The position numbers were made by a program, and so were the translations under genes. A DNA stretch of 64,000 bases. It comes from Roseiarcus sp963813195 (GTDB lineage Bacteria > Pseudomonadota > Alphaproteobacteria > Rhizobiales > Beijerinckiaceae). Position 1 is the first letter of the stretch; every line of letters begins with the position of its first letter. The stretch lies in NCBI GenBank assembly GCA_963813195.1, contig CAWEYC010000017.1, positions 1 to 64,000 on the forward strand, in the 5' to 3' direction. Shown in pieces: positions 57,485 to 64,000 of the stretch. The notes under the pieces are model-generated. The model was given only the letters and a program-made list of their open reading frames with translations, searched no databases and was not told the DNA's origin.

Positions 57485-57931
57485 ATGGGCATGTCGATGG
57501 GCGCGGGGCGAAAAAGCGGACGCGGGCGACGCGGCGTGCCGCGCTACGGCGCAATGGCCGACATCAACATGACGCCGTTCATCGACGTCATGCTGGTGTT
57601 GTTGATCATCTTCATGGTGGCGGCGCCTCTGCTCACCAGCGGCGTCGCGGTCGACCTGCCGCAGGCCAAGGCCGCCGCGCTCAACGTCGAGCAGAAGCCG
57701 ATCGCCATCGCGCTCAACGACCAGGGCCAATTGTTCCTGATGGACGAACCGATCGCCGACGCCGACCTCACCGCCAAGTTGCAGGCCCTGGCCACGGATG
57801 GCGCCGATCAACGCATCTATGTGCGCGCCTCGAAGGTCGTGCCCTACGGCCGGGTCGCCGACATCATGGGCGCGGTGACTGCCGCCGGCTACAAGAAGGT
57901 CGCACTCGTGACCGAACCGGACAAGCAGTGA
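57485..57931 (+). CDS. tolR: TolR, 148 aa
   Basis: Second motor subunit (ExbD/TolR family). Seen: a basic cytoplasmic start, then MADINMTPFIDVMLVLLIIF with the membrane Asp needed for proton use (near residue 33), followed by VAAPLLTSGVAVDLPQAKA and a periplasmic domain with YVRASKVVPYGRVADIMGAV. Length is typical. It lies between tolQ and tolA with short spacing. Binds peptidoglycan in its active form (family knowledge). Confidence 0.93.
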   Translation: MGMSMGAGRKSGRGRRGVPRYGAMADINMTPFIDVMLVLLIIFMVAAPLLTSGVAVDLPQAKAAALNVEQKPIAIALNDQGQLFLMDEPIADADLTAKLQALATDGADQRIYVRASKVVPYGRVADIMGAVTAAGYKKVALVTEPDKQ

Positions 57932-57944
57932 GGCGGGGCCGGGG

Positions 57945-58949
57945 GTGAGCGAGCAGCCGTCGAAAACGGGGCTTTATGTCTCGGGCGCGCTTCACGTGGC
58001 GTTGCTGGCGTTCCTCGTCGTCGGCTTCACCGCCGCGCCCAAATTCGACGATGCGACCGAATCGATCCCCGTCGACACCATCACGCAGACTCAGTTCAAC
58101 GAAATCATGAAGGGCGAGCGCGACGCCAAGCCCGTGAAGCAGCCTCCGACCGAGCCGACGACGCACCAGACCGCGGTCCAACCTCCCACCGCGCCGATGC
58201 CGCCCGTGCCGCCGCCTGAAGTCAAGACGGCCGAAGCGCCCCCTCCGCCGCCGCCGGAACTGAAGACAGCCGACGAGCCTCCGGCGCCTCCGCCCAAGCC
58301 CGCTCCGCCTCCTCCGCCGGAGCCGCCGCCGCCCCCGCCGCCGCCGAAACCGACCGCCGAGGATACGCCGGCGCCGCCGGTACGGCCCAAGGAACCGCCG
58401 CGCGAGAAGTTCAAGCCCGATGCAGTCGCCAAGCTCCTGGAGAAGCCCAAGGCTGACGCGCTGGCCAAGCTGCTGGAGAAGTCCAAGCCCGACGAACCCG
58501 CCAAGCTGCGTAAAAACTACGATCCCAACGCCATCGCCAAGCTGATCGGCGAGGGCAAATCCGCGACCGATCCCACGCCCATCGGCGCGGCGACGCCGCA
58601 AGGGTTGCCCAACCAGCACGCCGCGCGCATGTCGCCCTCGCTGTCGGCGTCGCTCGACGCGTGGCTGACGGATGCGTATCTCAACTGTTGGACGCCGCCG
58701 CCGACGATGCCGGACGGCGAGCCCTACGTGGCGCAGGTGCGCGTCTCGTTCAACGCCGACGGCACGCTCGCCGCTCAGCCGACGCTGCTCAATCCGCCGA
58801 ACGATCCCGCCTGGCGAGCCCATGCGGAAAGCGCGGTGCGCGCGGTGCTGAAATGCAATCCGTTGCGCGTGCCGCCGCAATACGCGCCGTATTTCGAGCA
58901 ATGGCGAACGAAGACCGTCCATTTCGACCCGCAGAGCGCACTGGGCTGA
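57945..58949 (+). CDS. tolA: TolA-like protein, proline-rich, 334 aa
   Basis: Periplasm-spanning link between TolQR and TolB/Pal. Seen: one N-terminal membrane segment (LYVSGALHVALLAFLVVGFT, residues about 9-28) with the Ser-His-Leu-type motif area, a long Pro/Glu/Lys-rich rod (about 60-165), three short imperfect KFKPDAVAKLLEKP-like repeats (about 160-195), and a C-terminal folded domain with PSLSASLDAWLTDAYLNCW and VRVSFNADGTLAAQPTLLNP. GTG 57945. Differs from E. coli TolA in its proline-rich rod, as usual in alphaproteobacteria. Confidence 0.88.
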   Translation: MSEQPSKTGLYVSGALHVALLAFLVVGFTAAPKFDDATESIPVDTITQTQFNEIMKGERDAKPVKQPPTEPTTHQTAVQPPTAPMPPVPPPEVKTAEAPPPPPPELKTADEPPAPPPKPAPPPPPEPPPPPPPPKPTAEDTPAPPVRPKEPPREKFKPDAVAKLLEKPKADALAKLLEKSKPDEPAKLRKNYDPNAIAKLIGEGKSATDPTPIGAATPQGLPNQHAARMSPSLSASLDAWLTDAYLNCWTPPPTMPDGEPYVAQVRVSFNADGTLAAQPTLLNPPNDPAWRAHAESAVRAVLKCNPLRVPPQYAPYFEQWRTKTVHFDPQSALG

Positions 58950-58994
58950 ACCAAGGCCGTCAGCGCTGAACCGAAAGAGCGAGACCAACCTGTC

Positions 58995-60299
58995 ATGTTG
59001 ATCGAAAGACTACTCACCCGCTTCGCAGCCGTGCTGATGGCGGCCGGCCTAGCCAGTTCCGCCGCCTCAGCCGCTGGCGACGTCTATGTTCACGCCGGCG
59101 CCAATTTCACGCCGGTGACCGTCGCGGTGACGCCGCTCGTCGGAGATGACGGCGCGACGAAGATCGGCGCCGTGCTCGTCAACGACTTCGCCCACTCCGT
59201 CTTCCTGTTGCCGCTCAATCCCACCAGCTTTCCCGAAAACGTCACCAATCCCGACGTGCGGCCGAACATCGACGCCTGGAAGACCGTCAATGCCCAATTC
59301 GTGCTGACGGGGCGGGTCATGAGCGCGGGCGGCCGCATCACGGCGCAGTTCCGCCTCTGGGACACAGCGACGGGCGCGCAGGTCGCGGGGCAGCAATACA
59401 CCACTGAGGCCGCCAACTCTCGCCGCGTGGGCCACCTCATCGCCGACGCCGTTTTCTCGCGCGTCACCGGCGAGAAGGGCTTCTTCGATTCGCGCGTCGT
59501 GTTCGTCGACGAGAGCGGCTCCGCGGAAAAGCGCCGTAAGCGCCTCGCGGTGATGGACATGGACGGCGCCAACGTGAAGTATCTGACCAGCGGCGATAAA
59601 CTCGCCGTCGCACCGCGCTTTTCGCCCTCCGCGCAACAGGTCGCGTTCATGTCGTTCAGCGACAGCGACCCGAAGGTGACGTTGCTCGACCTCGAGACGG
59701 GCCAGCGCCAAGCGGTCGGCAATTTCCCTGGCATGACCTTTTCGCCGACCTTTTCGCCAGATGGCGAGCGCGTCGTCATGTCTCTGTCGGAGGGCTCGAG
59801 CGCCCATCTCTACGTCATGGACCTACGCTCACACACGACGACGCGCCTTACCGACGGCGGCGCCATCGACACTTCGCCCTGCTATTCGCCCGACGGTTCG
59901 CAGATCGCGTTCGAGTCCGATCGCGGCGGCACGCAACAGATCTACGTCATGAGCGCGAACGGCGGGCCGGCCAATCGAATTTCGTTCGGCGACGGGCGCT
60001 ATTCGACCCCAGTGTGGTCGCCGCGCGGCGACCTCATCGCCTTCACGCGCCAGAAGGGCAACCTCTTCGGCATTGGCGTGATGAAGACCGACGGAACGGG
60101 CGAACGCATCATCACCGAAGGCTTCCACAACGAAGGCCCGACCTTCTCGCCCAACGGCCTGTTCCTGATGTTCTTCCGCGATCCCGGCGGCGAATCCGGC
60201 CCCAAGATCTACATGGCCGACATATTCGGTCACGGCGAATTCCCGGTGCCGACGCCGAACTACGCGAGCGATCCGGCATGGGGGCCGCTGATGAAGTGA
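58995..60299 (+). CDS. tolB: TolB, 434 aa
   Basis: Periplasmic beta-propeller partner of TolA and Pal. Seen: signal peptide (TRFAAVLMAAGLASSAASAA), N-terminal domain with FTPVTVAVTPLVGDDGATKI and VNAQFVLTGRVMSAGGRITA, and repeats of the propeller such as KLAVAPRFSPSAQQVAFMSF, GMTFSPTFSPDGERVVMSLS, DTSPCYSPDGSQIAFESDRG and STPVWSPRGDLIAFTRQKGN. Ends with NYASDPAWGPLMK. Last gene of the tol set here; no pal follows. The next gene starts 25 bases downstream and is a sirtuin. Confidence 0.95.
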   Translation: MLIERLLTRFAAVLMAAGLASSAASAAGDVYVHAGANFTPVTVAVTPLVGDDGATKIGAVLVNDFAHSVFLLPLNPTSFPENVTNPDVRPNIDAWKTVNAQFVLTGRVMSAGGRITAQFRLWDTATGAQVAGQQYTTEAANSRRVGHLIADAVFSRVTGEKGFFDSRVVFVDESGSAEKRRKRLAVMDMDGANVKYLTSGDKLAVAPRFSPSAQQVAFMSFSDSDPKVTLLDLETGQRQAVGNFPGMTFSPTFSPDGERVVMSLSEGSSAHLYVMDLRSHTTTRLTDGGAIDTSPCYSPDGSQIAFESDRGGTQQIYVMSANGGPANRISFGDGRYSTPVWSPRGDLIAFTRQKGNLFGIGVMKTDGTGERIITEGFHNEGPTFSPNGLFLMFFRDPGGESGPKIYMADIFGHGEFPVPTPNYASDPAWGPLMK

Positions 60300-60324
60300 G
60301 ACCGACCGGCCGTGACCTGATCTC

Positions 60325-61134
60325 ATGACGCAATGCAGCAGTCTCGAGGACTTCGTCGACCGGCACCGAAGCCTCTTCATCCTGACCGGCGCCGGCTGCA
60401 GCACGAGCTCGGGCATCCCCGACTACCGCGACGCCGACGGTCATTGGAAGCGGACGCAGCCGGTGACATATCAGGCCTTCATGGGCGACGAAGCGACGCG
60501 TCGGCGCTATTGGGCGCGTAGCCTCATTGGATGGCGGCGGTTCAGCCGGGCGCGGCCGAACGCTACCCATCGCGCTTTGGCCCAGCTCGAGGCAATGGGC
60601 AGGAGCGAGCTTCTCCTGACCCAGAACGTCGACCGGCTGCATCAAGCCGCTGGCAGCGAGCGGGTGATCGATCTGCATGGGCGCCTCGATCGGGTCCGCT
60701 GCATGGGTTGCGGACTGCAAGCGCCGCGCGACGAGGTCCAGGGCGAACTGGAGCGGCTGAACGGCGACTGGCTCGATCTGGACGCCGCCGACGCGCCGGA
60801 CGGCGACGCCGCCCTGGAGGGCGCCGATTTTGCGTCCTTCACCGTGCCGTCCTGCCGGCGCTGCGACGGCGTGCTCAAGCCCGATGTCGTGTTTTTCGGC
60901 GAGAATGTTCCTCGCGACCGCGTCGATGCGGCCGCGAGGCATCTGGAGCAAGCCGACGCAATGCTGATCGTCGGCTCGTCGCTGATGGTCTATTCGGGCT
61001 TCCGCTTCGTCGAAATGGCGGCCAGCGCGGAAAAACCCGTCGCCGCGGTGAATCTCGGCCGGACCCGCGCCGACCGGCTGCTCGCGCTGAAGGTGGAGCA
61101 GTCGTGTGAAGCCGCATTGGCTTTTCTCTTGTGA
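60325..61134 (+). CDS. Sir2-family NAD-dependent protein deacylase, 269 aa
   Basis: Sirtuin that removes acyl groups from lysines with NAD. Seen: LFILTGAGCSTSSGIPDYRD (NAD site GAGxSxxSGIPDFR-like), TQNVDRLHQAAGSERVIDLH with catalytic His in DLHGRL, zinc ligands CMGCG and CRRC, LKPDVVFFGENVPRD, and VGSSLMVYSGFRFV. Zinc pairs are separated by an insert rich in Asp/Ala. Class II-like (SIRT4 type) by overall look. Its position 25 bases after tolB suggests co-transcription, but no functional link is known. ATG 60325. Confidence 0.92.
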   Translation: MTQCSSLEDFVDRHRSLFILTGAGCSTSSGIPDYRDADGHWKRTQPVTYQAFMGDEATRRRYWARSLIGWRRFSRARPNATHRALAQLEAMGRSELLLTQNVDRLHQAAGSERVIDLHGRLDRVRCMGCGLQAPRDEVQGELERLNGDWLDLDAADAPDGDAALEGADFASFTVPSCRRCDGVLKPDVVFFGENVPRDRVDAAARHLEQADAMLIVGSSLMVYSGFRFVEMAASAEKPVAAVNLGRTRADRLLALKVEQSCEAALAFLL

Positions 61135-61261
61135 CCAGCGGGGCGTTTCGTTCGGCGACTTGGGGTCGCTGAGTCGGGCCGACGCCAACTCCGCGCGAGG
61201 ACAGCGCGAAGGGCAGATGAACTGGAAGGTAGGAGCGAATTCGGGCCCGGTCGTCTGTGGC

Positions 61262-61480
61262 TCAACACGTCACCACGGCGGTGTCGACATTGACCTTGCA
61301 TTCGCCCGCAATCGACTTTACCGCGCGCGTGAAGTCAGGATCACGCATCAGGTCTTCATATGTCATCCCTCCAACCGCCGCTCTGGACGGCTGAGAGAAG
61401 TTGAGGACCAGCTCGACCAAGTTGAATAAACTCAACAATCCAAGCAGCCCCATCGAGGCGATCATCAGCCTGCGCGTCAT
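61262..61480 (-). CDS. Small membrane or exported protein with C-terminal Cys, 72 aa
   Basis: Unrecognised. Seen: an N-terminal hydrophobic stretch (RRLMIASMGLLGLLSLFNLV) that is a signal peptide or membrane anchor, then SQPSRAAVGGMTYEDLMRDP and a short helical part ending in GECKVNVDTAVVTC with two Cys that could form a disulfide. The strong ribosome binding site GGAGG five bases before ATG 61480 supports a real gene. Alone between the sirtuin and the cupin gene. Confidence 0.68.
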   Translation of the reverse strand: MTRRLMIASMGLLGLLSLFNLVELVLNFSQPSRAAVGGMTYEDLMRDPDFTRAVKSIAGECKVNVDTAVVTC

Positions 61481-61756
61481 TTTGACCTCCCAACTCGGCT
61501 TTCGTTGAAAGATTTCAGCTTCGCAATTTCGCATCTTCTCAGACAGGGGCGCAAGCTGGAGCGCCTCTCCTGCTTGTGATTGCCGTCGCCTACGCCGGAC
61601 AGATGAGATGGGCGCCGACGCCGTTGCACGCGTCAGCCGCCTTGAGAGAGGGCGGCTCGTTCCGCCGCGCCTCGTCGGACAAATTCAGCCCGCGTCAGGG
61701 CAATCATGTCATTCCTGTCGGTGGCCGGGGCGCCGTATCGGTATTCATAGGGATGG
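61481..61756. other. Intergenic region
   Basis: 276 bases; I see no gene, repeat or convincing terminator. It must contain the promoter of the small minus-strand gene at 61262-61480. Confidence 0.5.
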
Positions 61757-62161
61757 CTAGGCGCGCCCAGCCGCGTACTGCGCGTCGGTGACATGCTCAA
61801 GCCAGTCCACGACCTTGCCCTCGAGGGCCTCCTGGACGGCGATGTGGGACATGGCGGTCGTCGGCGAGGCGCCGTGCCAGTGCTTCTCGCCCGGCGCGAA
61901 CCAGACGACGTCGCCAGGCCGAATCTCCTCGATGGGGCCGCCCTCTCGCTGGACCAGGCCCAACCCGGCGGTGACGATCAGCGTCTGGCCGAGCGGATGG
62001 GTGTGCCACGCCGTGCGGGCGCCCGGCTCGAAGGTGACGCTCGCCCCGGCTACGCGCGCCGGCGGCGGGGCGCTGAACAGGGGATCGATGCGGACCGTCC
62101 CGGTGAACCATTCTGCCGGCCCTTTGCCGGACGGCCGCGAGCCGTTTTGCTTGATCTCCAT
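61757..62161 (-). CDS. Cupin-domain protein, 134 aa
   Basis: Single-domain cupin (conserved beta-barrel). Seen: motif 1 as FEPGARTAWHTHPLGQTLIV with two His and motif 2 as RPGDVVWFAPGEKHWHGASP with His, giving a metal site; WHTHPLGQ and GEKHWHGA are the typical blocks of the small cupins annotated near carboxymuconolactone decarboxylases and quercetinase-like proteins. Length is normal. AAAGGAG lies before ATG 62161. Substrate unknown. Gap of 228 bases to the divergent TIM-barrel gene with no other feature. Confidence 0.88.
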   Translation of the reverse strand: MEIKQNGSRPSGKGPAEWFTGTVRIDPLFSAPPPARVAGASVTFEPGARTAWHTHPLGQTLIVTAGLGLVQREGGPIEEIRPGDVVWFAPGEKHWHGASPTTAMSHIAVQEALEGKVVDWLEHVTDAQYAAGRA

Positions 62162-62389
62162 GATGAAAAACTCCTTTCAGGGCGGAATGCCCCCCGGCTC
62201 GAGGACTGGCGCCCGCATTTCTCCGGCCATCACCTCTACTACCCGAGCCGACGTCAGCCTACGCCCGCCTTCACTGTCATACTGGAAGCGCTCCGCTATA
62301 GGTCGTAGAAACCGCATTGCGCCCCTTGCTTTCCCCGATGGGCCGCGCTGTGATGAATCGCTCTCGGGCGCCGAGCGGGGAACGCGGTC

Positions 62390-63076
62390 ATGTCGATGTC
62401 GATCGGTTTCATCTTCATGGCGACGCGCCGGGACCGGACCGTCCCGCAAGCGCGCGCGCTGATCGAGGCGGCGCTGGAACTCGGCGTCGCCAACATCGGC
62501 TTCAAGGACGTCGGTCTGCCGCACGAGGCGCTGAAGGAATTGGCGCGGGCGATCAAGGCGGGCGGCGCGCGGGCCTTCTTCGAAGTCGTTTCGCTCGATC
62601 GCGAAAGCGAACTCGGTTCCGCCGCCGCCGCGGCCGAACTCGGCGTCGACTGGCTGCTCGGCGGCGTGCGGGCGAGCGAGGTCGCGCCGATCGCCAGAAG
62701 CGCGGGCCTCAGCTATGCGCCGTTCCCCGGCGCGGTCGTCGGCCATCCCAGCGCGCTTCACGGCGCGATCGAGGAGATCGTGGCGAGCGCCAGGGCGCTT
62801 TGCGCGATCGAGGGCGTCGCCGGGCTCGATCTCCTCGCCTATCGCCATTCGGGCGACGTTCCCGCTCTGATGCGCGCGGTGGTCGGCGCGGTCGAAAGGC
62901 CAGTGATGGTCGCCGGCTCGGTCGACGACGCCGACCGCATCGCCGCGGTCGCGGCGAGCGGCGCGGCAGGCTTCACGATCGGCTCGGCGGCGATCGAGGG
63001 CGCGTTTCCCGCGCCCGCGCGCGACTTCGCCGCGCAAATCCGTGCGATCCAGCAGGCTGTCGCGGCGTGCTCATGA
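62390..63076 (+). CDS. Small TIM-barrel protein of unknown function, 228 aa
   Basis: Single TIM-barrel protein. Seen: FIFMATRRDRTVPQARALIE, GVANIGFKDVGLPHEALKEL, FFEVVSLDRESELGSAAAAA, GVDWLLGGVRASE, APFPGAVVGHPSALHGAIEE, VAGLDLLAYRHSGDVPALM and phosphate-binding ends VMVAGSVDDADRI and GAAGFTIGSAAIEGAFPA. Relatives in Hyphomicrobiales are often labelled 4-hydroxythreonine-4-phosphate dehydrogenase, which seems wrong for a 228-residue barrel lacking the PdxA metal site. A phosphate-sugar or phosphate-carrying ligand is likely. ATG 62390; ATG 62396 is also possible. Confidence 0.72.
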   Translation: MSMSIGFIFMATRRDRTVPQARALIEAALELGVANIGFKDVGLPHEALKELARAIKAGGARAFFEVVSLDRESELGSAAAAAELGVDWLLGGVRASEVAPIARSAGLSYAPFPGAVVGHPSALHGAIEEIVASARALCAIEGVAGLDLLAYRHSGDVPALMRAVVGAVERPVMVAGSVDDADRIAAVAASGAAGFTIGSAAIEGAFPAPARDFAAQIRAIQQAVAACS

Positions 63077-63208
63077 TGTTTCGCCGCGCCGCAACGCATA
63101 TCCTTCCCTGGCGCACACGCCTGCCGCTGCTGATACTCATCGGGGCGATCGACGACTGAACCCCGGCGATCCGGCGCGTGATGGACGCGCTGAGCCGTTG
63201 AAGGCGCC

Positions 63209-63781
63209 CTAATTGTCCTGCGACGGCGGCATTGTTGCGATGATCTTGTCGTAATTCTTGAGGACAAGATCGATATTGGCGGGGAACTTGATCGGCTCGA
63301 TCGACTTGAGCGCGCCGTTCATCTCCTCGAGCGCCTGCTTCTTGTCCGCCGCGGGTATTTTCTTGTCGGCCTGAATCTGGGCGATCTGCTTTTTGAGGAC
63401 CACGTCGGCGCCGACGTATTTTTTCGTCTCCGGATCGATGCCGTCGACGACGAGACCTATGTTCCCCTCGACCTCGTCGAAGTCGTCATAGGAAGCGAAA
63501 TTGTGCTTTTTGGCGACGGCGTCGAGCTGCGCCATCAGTTTCGGGTCCGGCTTGTCCGACGCGTTCTCGGGCTGCTTGGCGAGGATCGGCGCGATCTCGC
63601 TCTGGGCGGCGAGAAAGTTCCTGACCTGGGCGTCGGCCAGCGGGATTTGCTTGATCAATTCGGCCGGCGCGCCAGGTTGCTGGGTCTGCGCGAAGGCGGC
63701 CTGCGGTTCAGCGACGATCTCGAGAGGGGCGAGGCCGGCGACGCACAAAGCGGCGGCGAGCGAACGAATTCGATGAGCCAT
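63209..63781 (-). CDS. Exported helical hypothetical protein, 190 aa
   Basis: Unrecognised exported protein. Seen: signal peptide (RIRSLAAALCVAGLAPLEIV, AEPQAAFAQ), then a mostly helical, Lys/Ala-rich body with QIPLADAQVRNFLAAQSEIA, LDAVAKKHNFASYDDFDEVE and KKQIAQIQADKKIPAADKKQ. The NFASYDDFDEV block is a pattern I have seen in conserved Hyphomicrobiales periplasmic proteins of unknown role. GGAGGAG precedes ATG 63781 and supports the start over the longer frame. Alone; divergent or unrelated to its neighbours. Confidence 0.72.
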   Translation of the reverse strand: MAHRIRSLAAALCVAGLAPLEIVAEPQAAFAQTQQPGAPAELIKQIPLADAQVRNFLAAQSEIAPILAKQPENASDKPDPKLMAQLDAVAKKHNFASYDDFDEVEGNIGLVVDGIDPETKKYVGADVVLKKQIAQIQADKKIPAADKKQALEEMNGALKSIEPIKFPANIDLVLKNYDKIIATMPPSQDN

Positions 63782-63888
63782 GGTCTCCTCCGGGGTTTGG
63801 AGCGGCGAGCCGCGCATAACGTAACGGCGGATGAGCGTAGCCTGCAATTACGACATTCCCAGAGGGATACCCCCGACAGCCCGCGCGC

Positions 63889-64000
63889 TCAACCGCGCTG
63901 CGGCGCCGGCGCTTCGGGCCGGGATGGGCGGCGCCGCGGCGAGAAGGCCTTCGAGAGCGTGAAAATCGCGACGAGCGTCGCGGCGTAGACGATCACCTGC
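63889..64000 (-). CDS. 3' end of a membrane protein gene, partial
   Basis: Only the last 36 codons are inside the window. The reading frame encodes QVIVYAATLVAIFTLSKAFS, a transmembrane-like segment, followed by a short basic, proline-rich tail and the stop at 63889-63891. Product cannot be named from this piece. The gene begins beyond position 64000. Confidence 0.55.
   Translation of the reverse strand, partial: QVIVYAATLVAIFTLSKAFSPRRRPSRPEAPAPQRG

Overview
The window is high-GC DNA with dense, short-spaced operons and no rRNA, tRNA or CRISPR array that I can see. Gene content points to an alphaproteobacterium of the order Hyphomicrobiales (Rhizobiales), perhaps near Beijerinckiaceae/Methylocystaceae. 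The pointers are a Suv3-type helicase next to an S4 protein, a box benzoate cluster, a GTTC-N7-GTTC SOS box, DUF2019-like proteins, an mmsA/mmsB valine operon and dispersed CTCTCCCCGC-type palindromes. The family-level placement is inference.

Layout. 0.1-4.2 kb: helicase, S4 protein, a decayed stretch and a small secreted protein. 4.2-13.2 kb (minus strand): aerobic benzoyl-CoA (box) pathway, with the regulator BoxR, the epoxidase BoxA/BoxB, the ring hydrolase BoxC, an alpha/beta hydrolase, benzoate-CoA ligase and a TauE/SafE permease. Two TGCA-N6-TGCA type palindromes lie before the two transcription units. 13.3-17.3 kb: ispG; then a two-gene unit (HNH-nuclease-like protein plus DUF2019-like protein) behind an SOS box; then a PaiB-like FMN protein. 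17.3-21.0 kb: an IS630-type element apparently interrupted by an IS91-type element that also carries a tyrosine recombinase. 21.0-25.9 kb: PadR regulator with an operator array, dienelactone hydrolase, M24-fold hydrolase, lipoprotein, prs.

26.1-35.0 kb: a nucleoside uptake and salvage operon (BMP binding protein, ABC ATPase, two permeases, cytidine deaminase, purine nucleoside phosphorylase, thymidine phosphorylase, hydroxyacid dehydrogenase). The 3' end of a RelE-like toxin and its antitoxin sit inside it. 35.0-39.6 kb: a repeat-rich mobile zone with a duplicated GIY-YIG/palindrome segment, a sigma-region-4-like protein whose stop codon is supplied by an IS66 element, and a second IS630 element. 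39.7-45.3 kb: uvrC, prmA and an AmmeMemoRadiSam pair (MEMO-AMMECR1 fusion divergent from its radical SAM enzyme). 45.3-50.6 kb: LysR and a valine-degradation operon with a VapBC module inside it. 50.8-56.3 kb: a Gly-Tyr-Pro repeat secreted protein, an ABC1/UbiB kinase, a carnitine-dehydrogenase-like gene with a thioesterase, an acyl-CoA dehydrogenase and a low-complexity protein. 56.7-61.1 kb: tolQRAB followed by a Sir2 deacetylase where pal would usually be. 61.3-64 kb: small membrane protein, cupin, TIM-barrel protein, exported helical protein and the 3' end of a membrane protein gene running off the edge.

The best candidates for something undescribed are the SOS-box-preceded HNH/DUF2019 gene pair (14.7-16.5 kb), the fused AmmeMemoRadiSam locus (42.7-45.3 kb) and the His/Arg-rich PadR with its three-site operator (21.0-21.7 kb).
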